Assembly (NCBI GenBank): GCA_003024785.1
Contig: PUQB01000011.1
Location: 899,001-963,000, forward strand
Length of the DNA stretch: 64,000 bases
Source of the DNA: Selaginella tamariscina
Taxonomy: Eukaryota > Streptophyta > Lycopodiopsida > Selaginellales > Selaginellaceae
Direction of reading: 5' to 3'
This document shows, one piece after another, positions 1 through 9,950 of the stretch. Each line of letters begins with the position of its first letter. The stretch's first letter is position 1. Below the pieces are notes generated by a model. The model saw nothing but the letters and a program-made list of their open reading frames with translations. It searched no databases and had not been told where the DNA came from. The translations under genes were made by a program, and so were the position numbers.

Positions 1-1876
1 CCGATCGTTTTCTCTCATTTTGACAAGTTCTGCCATCTCACATTTGATCACCTCAAGCTTTCTCTGGACTTCATCCCGTTCGTTTCTAACGCACAAGCAT
101 ACATATCTTACACACACACACACACACACGTGTTTGAGGAAATGCATACCTGTAAATTGCTGCCTGCGACTGAGATTCTCGGAGCTTGCTGTTTGACTCT
201 TCCAACCTCGTCTGAACTTCATAAAGCTCCTTTTGCACTTTCACGAGACTATCCTCAAACATTTTACATCTCTCTTTACAGTTATTAAACTCCTCTAGTG
301 TAACTTCTTTCTCCTGAGGTCCAGTTATAAAGAGAATAATATATAATATATGGATGTTAACTTATCATTATATCAATAAGCAAGCATGTGTGTGAGCACG
401 CACGCATGCATGAGAGAGAGAGAGAGAGAGAGTGCCTTGATGAAATCTGATACAGTGTTCAAATGCCTGAGCTCAGTCTCTGCGCCAGATTGCTCAACAG
501 CAGTCAGCAACGCACGAAGATCAGCAATTTCATTTTCAAAGGCTCTGCACACATCTCTCTGCTTCTCTTCGTTCTGTCTAGCTCTCAATAAAGCATCTGT
601 AACTTTCAGCTCCATCTCTTCTGCATGAAGAGTTCTGATTAATTGCTCTTGCCTGCACATAAGAGAGCGTAAGCAGCTAAGATACAAACGAGGTGCTTAC
701 TTTTCTTTTTGGCTGATAATGTCTTGTAGCCTTCTTATTTCTTCTTCTGCATCCCTCTTCTCAGCACATCTCTTTCTTTCAGAACTTCGAAAAGCTCCCT
801 GCAAACGAAACTAAAAGCGTGAGTTGAAAGAACAGATGTGCAAAACAAGTAAAACTTGATTTACTCGAGCTGTTGAATGGCTTGCTCCTTGTCATGCGAC
901 ATATGGTTCATATCTTTGCTACCCTGATCAAAACAACTAGAACTATATAACTCTCTAAATTATATATTAAACTTATGGTACTAATTAAGTTACAGTAATA
1001 TGTTTACATATTTGCTATAACAACAAAATACGAACAAAGTAGAAAAAGGCTTACCTTCAGTAAGGAATCCTGATCAGCCGCAGCCATTTCAAGTGCCCTG
1101 TCGAACAATAACTAAGTCTAAAAACTAAAACGCCAGTAAGTTATGCATGTAATGTTACTTTGCTAGCTCCAGCTTGTGTAAAAGCTCTCGATTTTCAGCT
1201 TCCAGTTGTGATATTTTGTTCTCTTGTGCTGGAAACACACAAGCAAGTCAGCATACTATGATGAAGCTGAGACAGACCAGAGGTTTTCTGATGACAATCG
1301 GCCTACATATGTTAAGAAAGATTATTACGGATGCGTTCTTATAAAGAGAAGATTACATCTTATTGAGCTCGCACAACCTACCAATTGAAGATCCCTTCTT
1401 TGTTGATGCTCGTCAAGAACATGCCTTGACAATGCAAACAGATAGCAAGAGTTACAAAACCAAAGCTAGAACATAAGCAAACCCACCTGGAACTGTCACT
1501 CTCAGAAATTGTAAGCAGGGTCTTCTGCATGCTTTCCTGTAAATAAGGGAGGAGTAGTGATCAGAGTGAAGTTGTTATGTGACGAGCAAAATACCTTCTC
1601 TTTGCGGAGTGCCGTACATGTCGCTTGCAAACGCAAGTTCAATTGAATCGACTGAATATACAAGTGCTTCAACTGCACACAAGAGTTATACCATAAAACT
1701 GTATGTACATACGTAAACAGTACCTCATCGAAGTTCTTGCACAGCGCTGCATTCTGCTGCCAAATCTCCTCTCTTGCGGGTTCAGAACAACTGTCGACGT
1801 CGCTTTCGTCACCTTCATCTTCGTGCTCGCGGTTAGTGAGAGAATGTGGCAACTCCTCTTCTGATAAATCCGTCAT
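1..1876 (-). CDS. Coiled-coil protein, C-terminal part beyond the window
   Basis: I do not recognise this gene. The start is the ATG at 1876 (MTDLSEEELPHSLTNREHED); the frame upstream has no earlier ATG. Exon 1 is acidic and ends near 1724 at a GT donor. At least eight further short exons follow leftwards, separated by introns of about 50-100 bp, and the frame is still open at base 1. Later exons are rich in E, K, R, Q and L with heptad-like spacing, for example LYEVQTRLEESNSKLRESQS around 180-240 and a long helical stretch around 430-660. This predicts an extended coiled coil with no visible catalytic domain. Microsatellites (CA)n near 110-130 and (GA)n near 410-431 lie in introns. A cytoskeletal or tethering role would be typical of such proteins, but nothing here fixes it. 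Confidence 0.6.
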
Positions 1877-1981
1877 TCCGCCTGAATACACACTCACACT
1901 CAACGAGAGTGGCTAAACGGTGATAAACACCTAACTGACGTTAAGTGCAAAAATATAACATGAAGAACCCTAAAACAGAGG

Positions 1982-2501
1982 ATGCCACGGCGTACGCCTT
2001 ACCCTGCTCCTCACCCGGAAATCCCTTACAAGCTGCGAAGGAACCTCAAGCCATGGCTGCGGCAGAACAAGATTTTTGCTCCTCTGCACGGCGATCCAAC
2101 GGAGCCTCCCACGTCGCAATCCCCAGCTGACTCTGTTCTGGGACTCTGGAGATCGCTCGTTCACAAACATCTGGAGGTGCCAGCGCCAGTTAAGGAGCTT
2201 CCACAAAGAGACGATGAAAGGTAAACTGATTTCTCATGCTACCGACCTTTTGATGAATTCCTTTGAAATGTAGACCCTACAAGTACCCGTATGAGCTGCA
2301 AAACAACCGCATTCTCCTTCGTCTGCGAAATCCATCCCGTGATCCTCCAGAAGAGGTAATGTGTACATTCAAATAGGAAAGGTCATATCCACATGTGCAT
2401 TTCCCTTACAGGAGAGAAAGAGGCTAGACGAGATCGGTAAGGCAGCCCCTCCGCCTCCACCACGGTTCCTCTCTGTGATGTCCAAACTTAAGAAACAGTG
2501 A
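1982..2501 (+). CDS. Small basic conserved-looking protein, function unknown
   Basis: Three exons join cleanly in frame: 1982-2220, about 2273-2356 and about 2412-2501. The introns have GT..AG ends (GTAAACTG..AAATGTAG and GTAATGTG..TTACAG). The product is about 130 residues, starting MPRRTPYPAPHPEIPYKLRR and ending SVMSKLKKQ. It is rich in Pro, Arg and Lys, with no membrane segment and no motif I can name. The basic, proline-rich make-up and the adjacent mitochondrial ribosomal protein gene would fit a small organelle ribosome-associated protein, but that is a guess. An AACCCTAAAA telo-box lies 7 bp before the ATG. The conserved splice signals and intact frame are the main reason to accept it. 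Confidence 0.6.
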
Positions 2502-2558
2502 TAAAAAAGTTTTTGCAAAATTCCAAATTAGGGTTTTAGGGTCCTTTCCTATACAGAA

Positions 2559-3124
2559 ATGTGGCAGCGGCAGCTATGGCGATTCGTCCGCCCCTCCGTG
2601 GTCCGTCTTCTGTCGCAGTCGGAACATAGATTGCCGGCTGTATCTCCTATGAGAGACCGGCAGGAGATCTGGAGCATTGTCCGCCGATAGTAAGCGCTTT
2701 GTGTGTGTCTTTATAGAGGAAATAATGTAGATGCAACAGAGCATTCGGGAATACAGTGCGAATCCGAAGAATCTGAGGAAGAAGAGGGAGAAGAAACTGA
2801 AGAAAGACAAGATGAAGTCCTACTCGTAGGTAGCTCATTCTGTTCTAACCATTGAATTCGACCTGTTGTTCATTCTATGTCCCGTATAGGTCGTTCAAAG
2901 CGCGCTTCAAGTTGCTGCCTGATGGTACATATGCCCGTGCTCACGCTGGGAAGCGTCACAACGCATCTTCCAAGGTACGTGGGACTTTTGAAGTTGCAAA
3001 TGTGTCTCTTTATTGTGCCTTGCAGACAAAGAAGCAAAGACGGCAATTGAGAAGAGCAGCTTTGGTTCACCCTGCGTATGCCAAAGTCATGAAGAAGCTC
3101 AACTTTGTTGCGGCCTCCCTTTAG
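2559..3124 (+). CDS. Mitochondrial (organellar) ribosomal protein bL35
   Basis: The C-terminal 64 residues match bacterial and mitochondrial L35: KMKSYSSFKARFKLLPDG, then HAGKRHNASSK, then TKKQRRQLRRAALVHPAYAK. The family pattern is KxK..FKxRFK, AGKRH, then a basic RRLRKPALV-like segment. bL35 is a small basic protein of the large ribosomal subunit. The exon ending KSY-S joins at 2827|2891 and the next junction is at 2973|3026; both introns are short GT..AG. The first ATG (2559) opens a 43-codon Arg-rich leader resembling a mitochondrial presequence, but its join to the exon starting MQQSIREY (2729) is unclear. The obvious donor near 2690 gives the wrong phase; an in-phase alternative is GT at 2640. 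Translation could also start at 2729. TTAGGGTTTTAGGGT lies about 17 bp upstream of the first ATG. Confidence 0.8.
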
Positions 3125-3612
3125 TCTGTATGTTATTGAACAGTTGTTCGTTTGGTTAAGCTTTGGATGAATTACCATTGGCTGTCTTTTTATCTTTGTT
3201 TCGGCTACGCTTTAGGCTCGAAGTATACTGTTGATCGGATCGTCAGGCATGCTAGAAACGGATGTCGAATTTAAATGTAACATTGTAGCCAACGGTGAAT
3301 GTTCATACTCAGGCATGAGCAAACGTTTCGTATAGGTTATTTACACAATGGATACATTGCTTGCAATCAGCTAGGTGTCTCCGTAACTTTAGTTATTCAG
3401 CCAGGCGCTGCAGCTCAAGTTAAAACTAATGTTTCCATCCATTCAACAAGTTGGAAATCTGTCGTTGGTGAACACACGCCGTGCAAATCAAAGTGAGCGG
3501 CTTGCAAAACCCCAGCTGTTAACAGACGCAGAGTTTTAGCGGCTGGCTAAAATATTGAGAGGCGTTCTGTCCTCTTATAGATCATTCTCTTCCTCCGTTG
3601 CATCGACCATCC
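3125..3612. other. Intergenic, no gene seen
   Basis: This 488-bp stretch separates the bL35m stop codon from the thaumatin-like gene. It holds a short open frame (3299-3496) with no recognisable motif or splice context. It presumably contains the bL35m 3' UTR and the promoter of the thaumatin-like gene. I see no convincing TATA box. Confidence 0.5.
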
Positions 3613-4404
3613 ATGGAGCGCGTTATCAACGATTTGCTATTGGTTTGCTTGTTGTCGTTGAGCATTTCCCCAGGTCAGTCTCACGTAATCGTTGTAGTAG
3701 TCACTGTTGTTGTTGGTATTTCAGGTGTTAAGGGAATGGTTACGCTTCGATTAAGTAATCTGTGCCCATTCACAGTTTGGCCAGCTTGGTTGGGTTCACC
3801 ACCGGTTGGCCAAGGGGGAACTGTGCTAGAGCCCTACCACGCTTACGACATGGCAGTCCCAAACGATTGGACTGCTGGTCGATTCTGGGGTAGAACCGGT
3901 TGCAACTTCAGCAGCAGCAGCGGCGCAGTTGCTTGTGAAACAGGGGATTGCAATTCCCAGCTTGAATGCAAGGGGGTCGGAGGCGCACCACCATTCACCA
4001 TTGCCGAGCTCACTCTGGGTGGATACGGCAACAAAGACTTTTACGATGTCTCTCTTGTTGATGGTTACAATCTCCCCATGCAGATTGTACCGTTGGTCGC
4101 CAACTGTAGTGCAGCTGGGTGTCACAGTGACGTCAACTCCAACTGCCCGCAGCCGCTACGAGTCCTGGGACGGCATGATGAGGTAGTGGCTTGCAAGAGT
4201 GCTTGTAGCGTCTTCCAGACTGACAGATTCTGCTGTCGTGGAGACAACGGTGCACCTTCCACTTGTGCACCCACTGTCTACTCCAAGCTCTTCAAGCAGC
4301 ATTGCCCTCAGGCATATAGCTATGCATATGATGATTTTACCAGCACATTCACTTGCCACTCCGGCTCAGACTATCTCATACAGTTTTGTCCCACAAGAAG
4401 CTAA
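3613..4404 (+). CDS. Thaumatin-like protein (PR-5 family)
   Basis: Secreted thaumatin-like protein, a family of defence and wall-associated proteins, some of which bind or cleave beta-1,3-glucans. The ATG at 3613 (MERVINDLLLVCLLSLSISP) gives a signal peptide; the frame is open 15 bp further up but starts there only with TTG. A 51-bp GT..AG intron (3674-3724) fits: removing it leaves 246 residues, close to the family size of 220-250, and the mature protein then begins near VTLRLSNLCPFTVWPAW. The family signature GxxACxTGDC is present (GAVACETGDC), and I count 16 cysteines in the mature part, the number expected for eight disulfides. The end DYLIQFCP matches the usual YxITFCP C-terminus. The intron has no stop in frame, so an unspliced transcript would still be open. 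Confidence 0.93.
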   Translation: MERVINDLLLVCLLSLSISPGQSHVIVVVVTVVVGISGVKGMVTLRLSNLCPFTVWPAWLGSPPVGQGGTVLEPYHAYDMAVPNDWTAGRFWGRTGCNFSSSSGAVACETGDCNSQLECKGVGGAPPFTIAELTLGGYGNKDFYDVSLVDGYNLPMQIVPLVANCSAAGCHSDVNSNCPQPLRVLGRHDEVVACKSACSVFQTDRFCCRGDNGAPSTCAPTVYSKLFKQHCPQAYSYAYDDFTSTFTCHSGSDYLIQFCPTRS

Positions 4405-4499
4405 AGTGCTCTTTTACTCGTCGCAAATAAAGAATCAAAGCTTTTCTAGTGTTCCTTGGAATGGGCTCATTCCAGCACAGTGTCAAGCTCTCTGAGCAT

Positions 4500-5030
4500 T
4501 CTCCTCAACATTTACAAAGCAACTCCTGATCCTGACCGATTTCTGTGTTGCAGATCACGCAAAACAAGTTACCATCAATGCAGATGTAACAGTGGAAGAC
4601 TTCGTTTAGCGGCTTGCTTAAATCTAGCAATCCGTTTGGAGGAGGGCAGGGTGCTCGGCTTCGTGGAAGCATTCCCAGGGCTGAACAGCTTAGGAACAGG
4701 CGTTGCAAGACTGGAGCTTGCCAAAGGGGGCATTATAGTGCCTCATGCTCATCTTCGGGCCTCAGAGATCATCTACTTTGTCGAGGCGAGTCTTTACGCA
4801 GGATTTGTGACCCCAAAGAAGCAGGTCTTTGCCAAAGTGATCAACAAGTGCAAGGTCATGGTGTTTCCGAGGGGTCTCATTCACTGGCAGCTCAACGTTG
4901 GACCTTCTTCTGCCATGGCCATGTGGCTCTGAACAGCCAGAACCCCGGATTCCAAGTCTGTCTTCGGCGCACGAAGAGTTTCTTACTTGACGACAAAGAC
5001 ACACCATGAGTGTTGGTGAATGCTTTTGCT
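4500..5030 (+). pseudogene. Germin-like protein (cupin), decayed copy
   Basis: Pieces of a germin-like protein occur in order but in different frames. They are the N-terminal DFCVADHAKQVTINADVTVE (about 4540-4600), SGLLKSSNPFGG (about 4608-4645), the cupin core FVEAFPGLNSLGTGVARLEL (from about 4660) with box 1 HAHLRASEIIYFVE, box 2 FPRGLIHWQLNVG (about 4866-4905), and finally ALNSQNPGFQV (about 4925-4960). Box 1 keeps the two His and the Glu that bind Mn. At least four frame changes separate the pieces, one stop interrupts FV*SGLL, and no signal-peptide exon is intact. Germin-like proteins are apoplastic Mn cupins with superoxide dismutase or oxalate oxidase activity. Here the gene is most likely dead, although some slips could be sequence errors. 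Confidence 0.8.
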
Positions 5031-5116
5031 TTAATGCTATACCTGTATTTCCTCGGAGTGTATCATGCTTGAGAGCAATACGTAAGGTGCGGAGCCCTCT
5101 GGACCGAATTCATGGG

Positions 5117-6952
5117 CTACACGAGCAACCCGGGCAGCCATCTCAGTGTCCTTGTGGACTCTACACGCACCGAGAAGGCTTGAAAATGCAACGGAACCGG
5201 CTCAAACGGCATGTTGTGGAGCAGCTCCTCGCCCCTGCTTAACTGACCGGCCCTTCCAAGAGCATCGATCATACACATGTAGTGAAAGTTGACAGGCTCC
5301 AGGCTATGATCTCCAACCATGATAAGGAAATGTTCCCACGCCTTTTCAAGCTGCCCATCATGGCTACATGCGGATAATACGCTTATGTAAGTTATCTCGT
5401 TGGGCTCGATGCCATCAAGAACCATCTCCTGGAGAAGCTCAATAGCCTCATTGCGATGTCCAGTCTGGGCATACGTTGTGATCATGGCTGTCCACGAAGT
5501 CGATGTGCGTCCCCTTAAGTTGGTGAATATACTCCATGCTTCCTGGACACACCCACATTTCCCATAGAGATTCAAGAGTGCGTTCCCGACGATTGTGTCT
5601 GTGCGGTCTCCATAGTCTGCAATGTCTGTGTAAATGGTTTTGCCATCTGCAAGCGCTACGAGGTCGGCACATGCATCAAGAAGACAGACCAAAGTCACCC
5701 TGTTTGGCTGGATTCCCTCCAGATCCATTTGCCTGAATATTTTCAGCATCTCCTTGGCGTTCCCCGCCTGGGCATACCCCGTGATCATCGTTGTCCATGA
5801 CACCACGTTTTTCGAGGGTGCAGCCTCGAAGAGACTCCTTGCTTCACTCATCTGCCCGTTCTGGGCACAAGCAGTTACCATCGTTGTCCATAGTATCACG
5901 TCTTTGGCTACTGCCCTCTTGAAAAGCTCTGTAGCTTCCTCCAGGAACCCACATTTCCCATACGCGTTCACAAGTGCGGTCACCACCTCTACATCACTCC
6001 GACATCGGCATTCCATGACCAAGGCATGAACTCGTCTTGCCTCTTCTACAGCAGTGCACGACTCCAAAACACTTGCGAAGCTGACTTTATCTGGCTTTGT
6101 GCCATCCAGAAGCATCAACTTGAACAACTGAAGGGCATCATTTGTATAACCATTTTGAGCATATGCCGCAACCATGGTATTCCACGAAACAACTGTTCTT
6201 TCCTCCATGCCGTCGAACATATGTCTGGCATCTTGAATATATCCATTCTGTGCATATGCCGTTACCATTGCATTTCTAGCCACCACCACCTTGTCAAGCA
6301 TTCCATTCAACACCTTTAGAGCCTCACTCAAGCTCCTACATTTCCCATACATGTTTATGAGAGCCGAAGCTACTTTAGGATCCGATTCAAGGCCGTATCT
6401 TGAAATCTTCTGATGAGTACATCTACCTTTGTCCAGCCATCCCGCAGTGGAGCAGGCATCCAAAACGCTCAGGAAAGTTGCCACGCTCGGCCTAATACGG
6501 CTCTGGAGGAGCTGTTCGAAGAGTTGCAGAGCCATTTCGCAGTGACCACCCTGGGCATATGCCGCTATGATCGTGTTCCAAGTCACCACATTGCGGGTTG
6601 TGGCGTCGTTGAACATTTGCCTTGCCTCAAGAAGATACCCACATTGGGCATATGCTGCAATCATGATGTTCCAAGAGAAAACGTTGAGCTTCTCTATATT
6701 TTCAAATGCTGAACGTGCTTCCGTAATGCAGCCGCAGTTTCCATACATGTTCACTAGCAAGTTCCCAATGTATGTGTCCCTGTCAAGCTTGCATTTACTC
6801 AACTGTGAGTGCAGTTGCCTTCCCTGTGGAATATCCTTGGCTGCAGCGCATGCCTTCAAAAGGGATCCATACTGTTCGGCAGTCAGATCGTTCTGGCTTC
6901 TTACAAATCTGTGAGAAACCAATGAAATATATCTCTTGTGTGCGGAGAGCAT
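5117..6952 (-). CDS. PLS-class pentatricopeptide repeat protein
   Basis: A single uninterrupted exon encodes 611 residues of tandem PPR motifs with P, L and S-type spacing. Recurrent signatures include [13 protein letters not shown]-like, INMYGKCG-like, VSFASVLESC and GIEPNEITYISVLSACSHDG. PLS PPR proteins bind single-stranded RNA in mitochondria or plastids and mostly serve C-to-U editing. The start MLSAHKRYISLVSHRFVRSQ is basic and Ser-rich, as a targeting peptide would be. After LLHNMPFEPV the frame reads into a junk tail, while the shifted frame continues (VAFSSLLGACRVHKDTEMAA.., then HEFGPEGSAPYVLLSSM) down to about 5045. That is the start of the E1 domain. One base is missing at the GG of 5193-5194. 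With that base the protein would carry a short E1 but no DYW domain, so an editing role would need a partner deaminase. Confidence 0.9.
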   Translation of the reverse strand: MLSAHKRYISLVSHRFVRSQNDLTAEQYGSLLKACAAAKDIPQGRQLHSQLSKCKLDRDTYIGNLLVNMYGNCGCITEARSAFENIEKLNVFSWNIMIAAYAQCGYLLEARQMFNDATTRNVVTWNTIIAAYAQGGHCEMALQLFEQLLQSRIRPSVATFLSVLDACSTAGWLDKGRCTHQKISRYGLESDPKVASALINMYGKCRSLSEALKVLNGMLDKVVVARNAMVTAYAQNGYIQDARHMFDGMEERTVVSWNTMVAAYAQNGYTNDALQLFKLMLLDGTKPDKVSFASVLESCTAVEEARRVHALVMECRCRSDVEVVTALVNAYGKCGFLEEATELFKRAVAKDVILWTTMVTACAQNGQMSEARSLFEAAPSKNVVSWTTMITGYAQAGNAKEMLKIFRQMDLEGIQPNRVTLVCLLDACADLVALADGKTIYTDIADYGDRTDTIVGNALLNLYGKCGCVQEAWSIFTNLRGRTSTSWTAMITTYAQTGHRNEAIELLQEMVLDGIEPNEITYISVLSACSHDGQLEKAWEHFLIMVGDHSLEPVNFHYMCMIDALGRAGQLSRGEELLHNMPFEPVPLHFQAFSVRVESTRTLRWLPGLLV

Positions 6953-7479
6953 AGATCTACATACTCTGTTTTTGTAACCAGCGTTCCCGCTGGAAGCCAG
7001 CTACACAGGATTTTTGCCCTGCGTGTCTGCCTCACACACATATATACATGGCATGGCATGTATCTCAGGAAACTGAGTGCTTTAAGGCTGCTGGTTGAGT
7101 CTACAGTTTCAAGCAAACATTAGTTCTGGCCGACAAGTGTCATGATATTCTGACGAGCATACTCAAGAGACTGTTTGCTAGAAGACGTATGCCATGTATC
7201 TACTCCTCTTCATTGGTGTTCTTGATAGGTACCACCCCCGGAACAAATGTCTTTACTCTGTCATTGAAACTCAAACAAACACACAGTGCATTTTGATCAG
7301 AGGTGAGAACTTCCAGTCTCGTGCAATTACAAGGTAATAACAAGTTTTCACCAATGGAAATGAATTACCAAGTCGAGTGACTTGTCTAGAATCGTAGTTG
7401 TTCTTGCCAAGCAGAAAGAGAAGAGAACGCACTTGTTACGAACAAGGACAAGGACAACCCTTACTGCATCTTTGCCTGG
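6953..7479. other. Gap between PPR gene and APC6; possible alternative APC6 3' end
   Basis: No independent gene is seen. On the minus strand 7200-7260 reads VKTFVPGVVPIKNTNEEE followed by a stop. It could be a last exon of the neighbouring APC6 gene if an intron is removed, or simply 3' UTR. The rest has no coding signal. Confidence 0.4.
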
Positions 7480-9858
7480 TTAATGGAGGAAGCCTGAGCT
7501 AGGTCTCAGGTATTCTTCTGCCAGAGCCGCAGTGAGCATCTCGGCCGTGAAGGTGTCGTCCGGCTTCAGCCCCAAGGCCTGCGTATGTTATTATATTATA
7601 TATAGCTGTTCTGGACAAGTGTGTACCTTATGATAAAAGTCAATGGCAATCCCAGTATTTCCCTGCACACAACAAGTCACACACATCCAAACTTAGTGAT
7701 TCAATCTGGACCTGAAGATGATGCGTGAATCCAAGCGCCGCGTAAGTCGTGGCTCCCCCTGGACAAAGTGCTAGAGCTTTCTCGTACATCGTTATCGCCT
7801 CTGGATATAACCTGTATGTAAACACAGTAAGCAACAGCCGAAAATTCCACAACACGCTTACTTGAGCTTACGCAGCGTGTGTGCTAGATTGACCACAGTA
7901 GGTTCCCAAGTCTCAGTTAAGTTGCTCCTTGTCTCTTGAACCAGAAATAACGCCTTACGTAGCCAACGAGCCGCTTCATCGTACCTAGTGGCACAGCGTT
8001 CCCTTAGCAAATCAAATGAAAGGTCTTCATTTTCACGTACTGTTTGTTGCGATATGCCATGACACCAAGCTCGTTGTACACCAGGGGATCCGTGGGGCAA
8101 ATCCCTTTGGCCTGCATAAAAAACTGCAAGAGAAACGCGTCATTAGCAAAGAAAAGCCCCCGTGGTTTACCTGCTCAGCAAGGTTTAGATTGTTTGTTCG
8201 CAAGTACTCCATCCCGATGCACAAGGCCGGCATGTGGCACCTAAAGCACGTGGCAATAAAATCATGTGTATTATAATGGAACAACGTACCCGGTAAAGAG
8301 TCGAGCAGTTCTGTAAGCAGCCATGGCCTGATCGCTTTCATCTTGTGCTGCATATGCATTTCCAAAACCGAGCCACGCAGGATAAAACGCCCCGTCCAAA
8401 GTGGTTGCCTTGCTATACACCGATTGCAACGTGAGCTACATACACAAAACTCGTGCGCCCCTCACCAGAAATAACGTCGGGCATGATCAAACTGCCGGAT
8501 ACAATGGTAGTAGCAGCCAACGGCGAACCACGCTATGGCCCTGCACAAGCACACACACTCGGAACTATAGAGAAAACTCAAAGCGGATGCACCTCTGGGG
8601 TACTCCTGAACTAGATTGTGTGCTCTCAAGAAGAGCTCATTCTTGCGGCCAAGTTCTAAAGCTGCACCTAGATGCAATGGCATACACTTCAGGTGGTAGG
8701 GATCTTTCTCCAATAACCTGAATAACGAAGTCAGGTGGTCTATGACTCATAAAAAGAACTTAAACTCACGTCTTTGTGATTTCGTAGCACAACTGAAACT
8801 CGCCTCGGTTGTAAAGGTAATCTGCCCTACATGCCAAGACATCGTTATTCTCTTTCAAAGAGAACCCTTCACCGTCTTCCCGTTCCAATTCAGTCAGCTT
8901 GTTTTCCAGCGCATTCAGCTGCCCGTACTGCATGGAAAGGACTTTACCAAGCTAGAGAAAGAGAAAAATGTACCTTCTTAGCTTGGCAAGCGTAAAGCAG
9001 TGAAAGCCAGCAATCCTTCGGGTCAAACTTGAGCGACGATAAGAATGTTGCTTCTGCAAATGAGAATGAGTAGCACAGGAGGTAAAGGGAAGTTCAGAAG
9101 ATGCATACCTTTATCACCTGATAGCATATGGTTGTCAACAATGTGCTCGTAAGCCTATACGAAAGCGAATGAGCAATCAAGAGATGTTTTTTTCTGCCTC
9201 ACCTCGTAGCAGTATGGGTCCAGTTTCAGAGCGGCTTTGTACCTGCAGAAGAATTGTTAAGTATGCTGTTGTTTAGAGACTACTGGAGGCGATTAAGTAC
9301 CAACAAAGAGCTCTATTCCTGTTCTCTAGAGCTTCAAATGCACGACCTCTTAACAAGCACAATGCGGCGGCAATCTATATAACAGAAATATGAGAGAGAG
9401 AGAGAGAGAGAGAAAGATTTGCAACATTGATTCCCGTTTTCTGCTGGCTGGAGTCGGGGTCGCAATCGTCTTTCATCTGGTAGTTACCGTGCTGATCGAC
9501 TTCATAGTCCCCAAGTACAGACAAGCATTCGTCCCACTCCTTGATCTCTTCCTAGAATGATGCGAAACAATCAGCCGGTACTCAGCAAGGAGGTGGGTGT
9601 GTGACTGACCAGACATTTGGCAGCGAGGTAGCGGTAACTAGGATGGAGGTGAAGGAGGCCATTGGTGCGAAGAAGGTGGAGGGCTCGGCGATACTGTCCT
9701 CCCTGAAAGAGCGCCTGTGCGTGAAGATGCACGTCGTCAGCCACCGCCTTTGCACCCATGCTGACCAACTTATCGGCTAAGAAGATTGCAGAGGAACAGA
9801 GGTGCTTGTCCAGACAGTCCCTCACCATCGCCCTCAGAATCTCCCTCTGCTTCTCCAT
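7480..9858 (-). CDS. APC6: Anaphase-promoting complex subunit 6 (CDC16 homologue)
   Basis: TPR scaffold subunit of the APC/C ubiquitin ligase, which drives mitotic cyclin destruction in the nucleus. The start MEKQREILRAMVRDCLDKHL is followed by SSAIFLADKLVSMG and QALFQGGQYRRALHLL, the hallmark N-terminus of plant CDC16. About a dozen exons separated by 50-70 bp introns follow leftwards: EEIKEWDECLSVLGDYEVD (about 9490-9550), LLEKDPYHLKCMPLHLGAAL (about 8660-8710), AWFAVGCYYHCIRQFDHARR (about 8470-8540), CHMPALCIGMEYLRTNNLNL (about 8190-8240), WEPTVVNLAHTLRKLK (about 7860-7910), then ALGLKPDDTFTAEMLTAALA. The stop chosen is TAA at 7480-7482 after RPSSGFLH; a further exon to 7200 is possible. 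I saw no frame slip in the parts read. It shares a 92-bp start-to-start region with U11-48K. Confidence 0.92.
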
Positions 9859-9950
9859 GATGCGTGAGGGTTAGGGTTTTTAAGGATGTTGCAATCCTTG
9901 GAGCACCAAGTGCCACAGATGCCACAGAACAATCTGAATGAAACCGTGAT
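9859..9950. promoter_or_regulatory. Bidirectional promoter between APC6 and U11-48K with telo-box
   Basis: Only 92 bp separate the two divergent start codons. TTAGGGTTTT (9871-9880), a telo-box, sits 12 bp from the APC6 ATG. Such motifs are common at plant housekeeping and cell-cycle genes. The 5' UTRs must be very short or overlap. Confidence 0.55.

Noticed and set aside
3299-3496. 65-residue plus-strand frame
   Set aside because: No motif, no splice context, probably intergenic.
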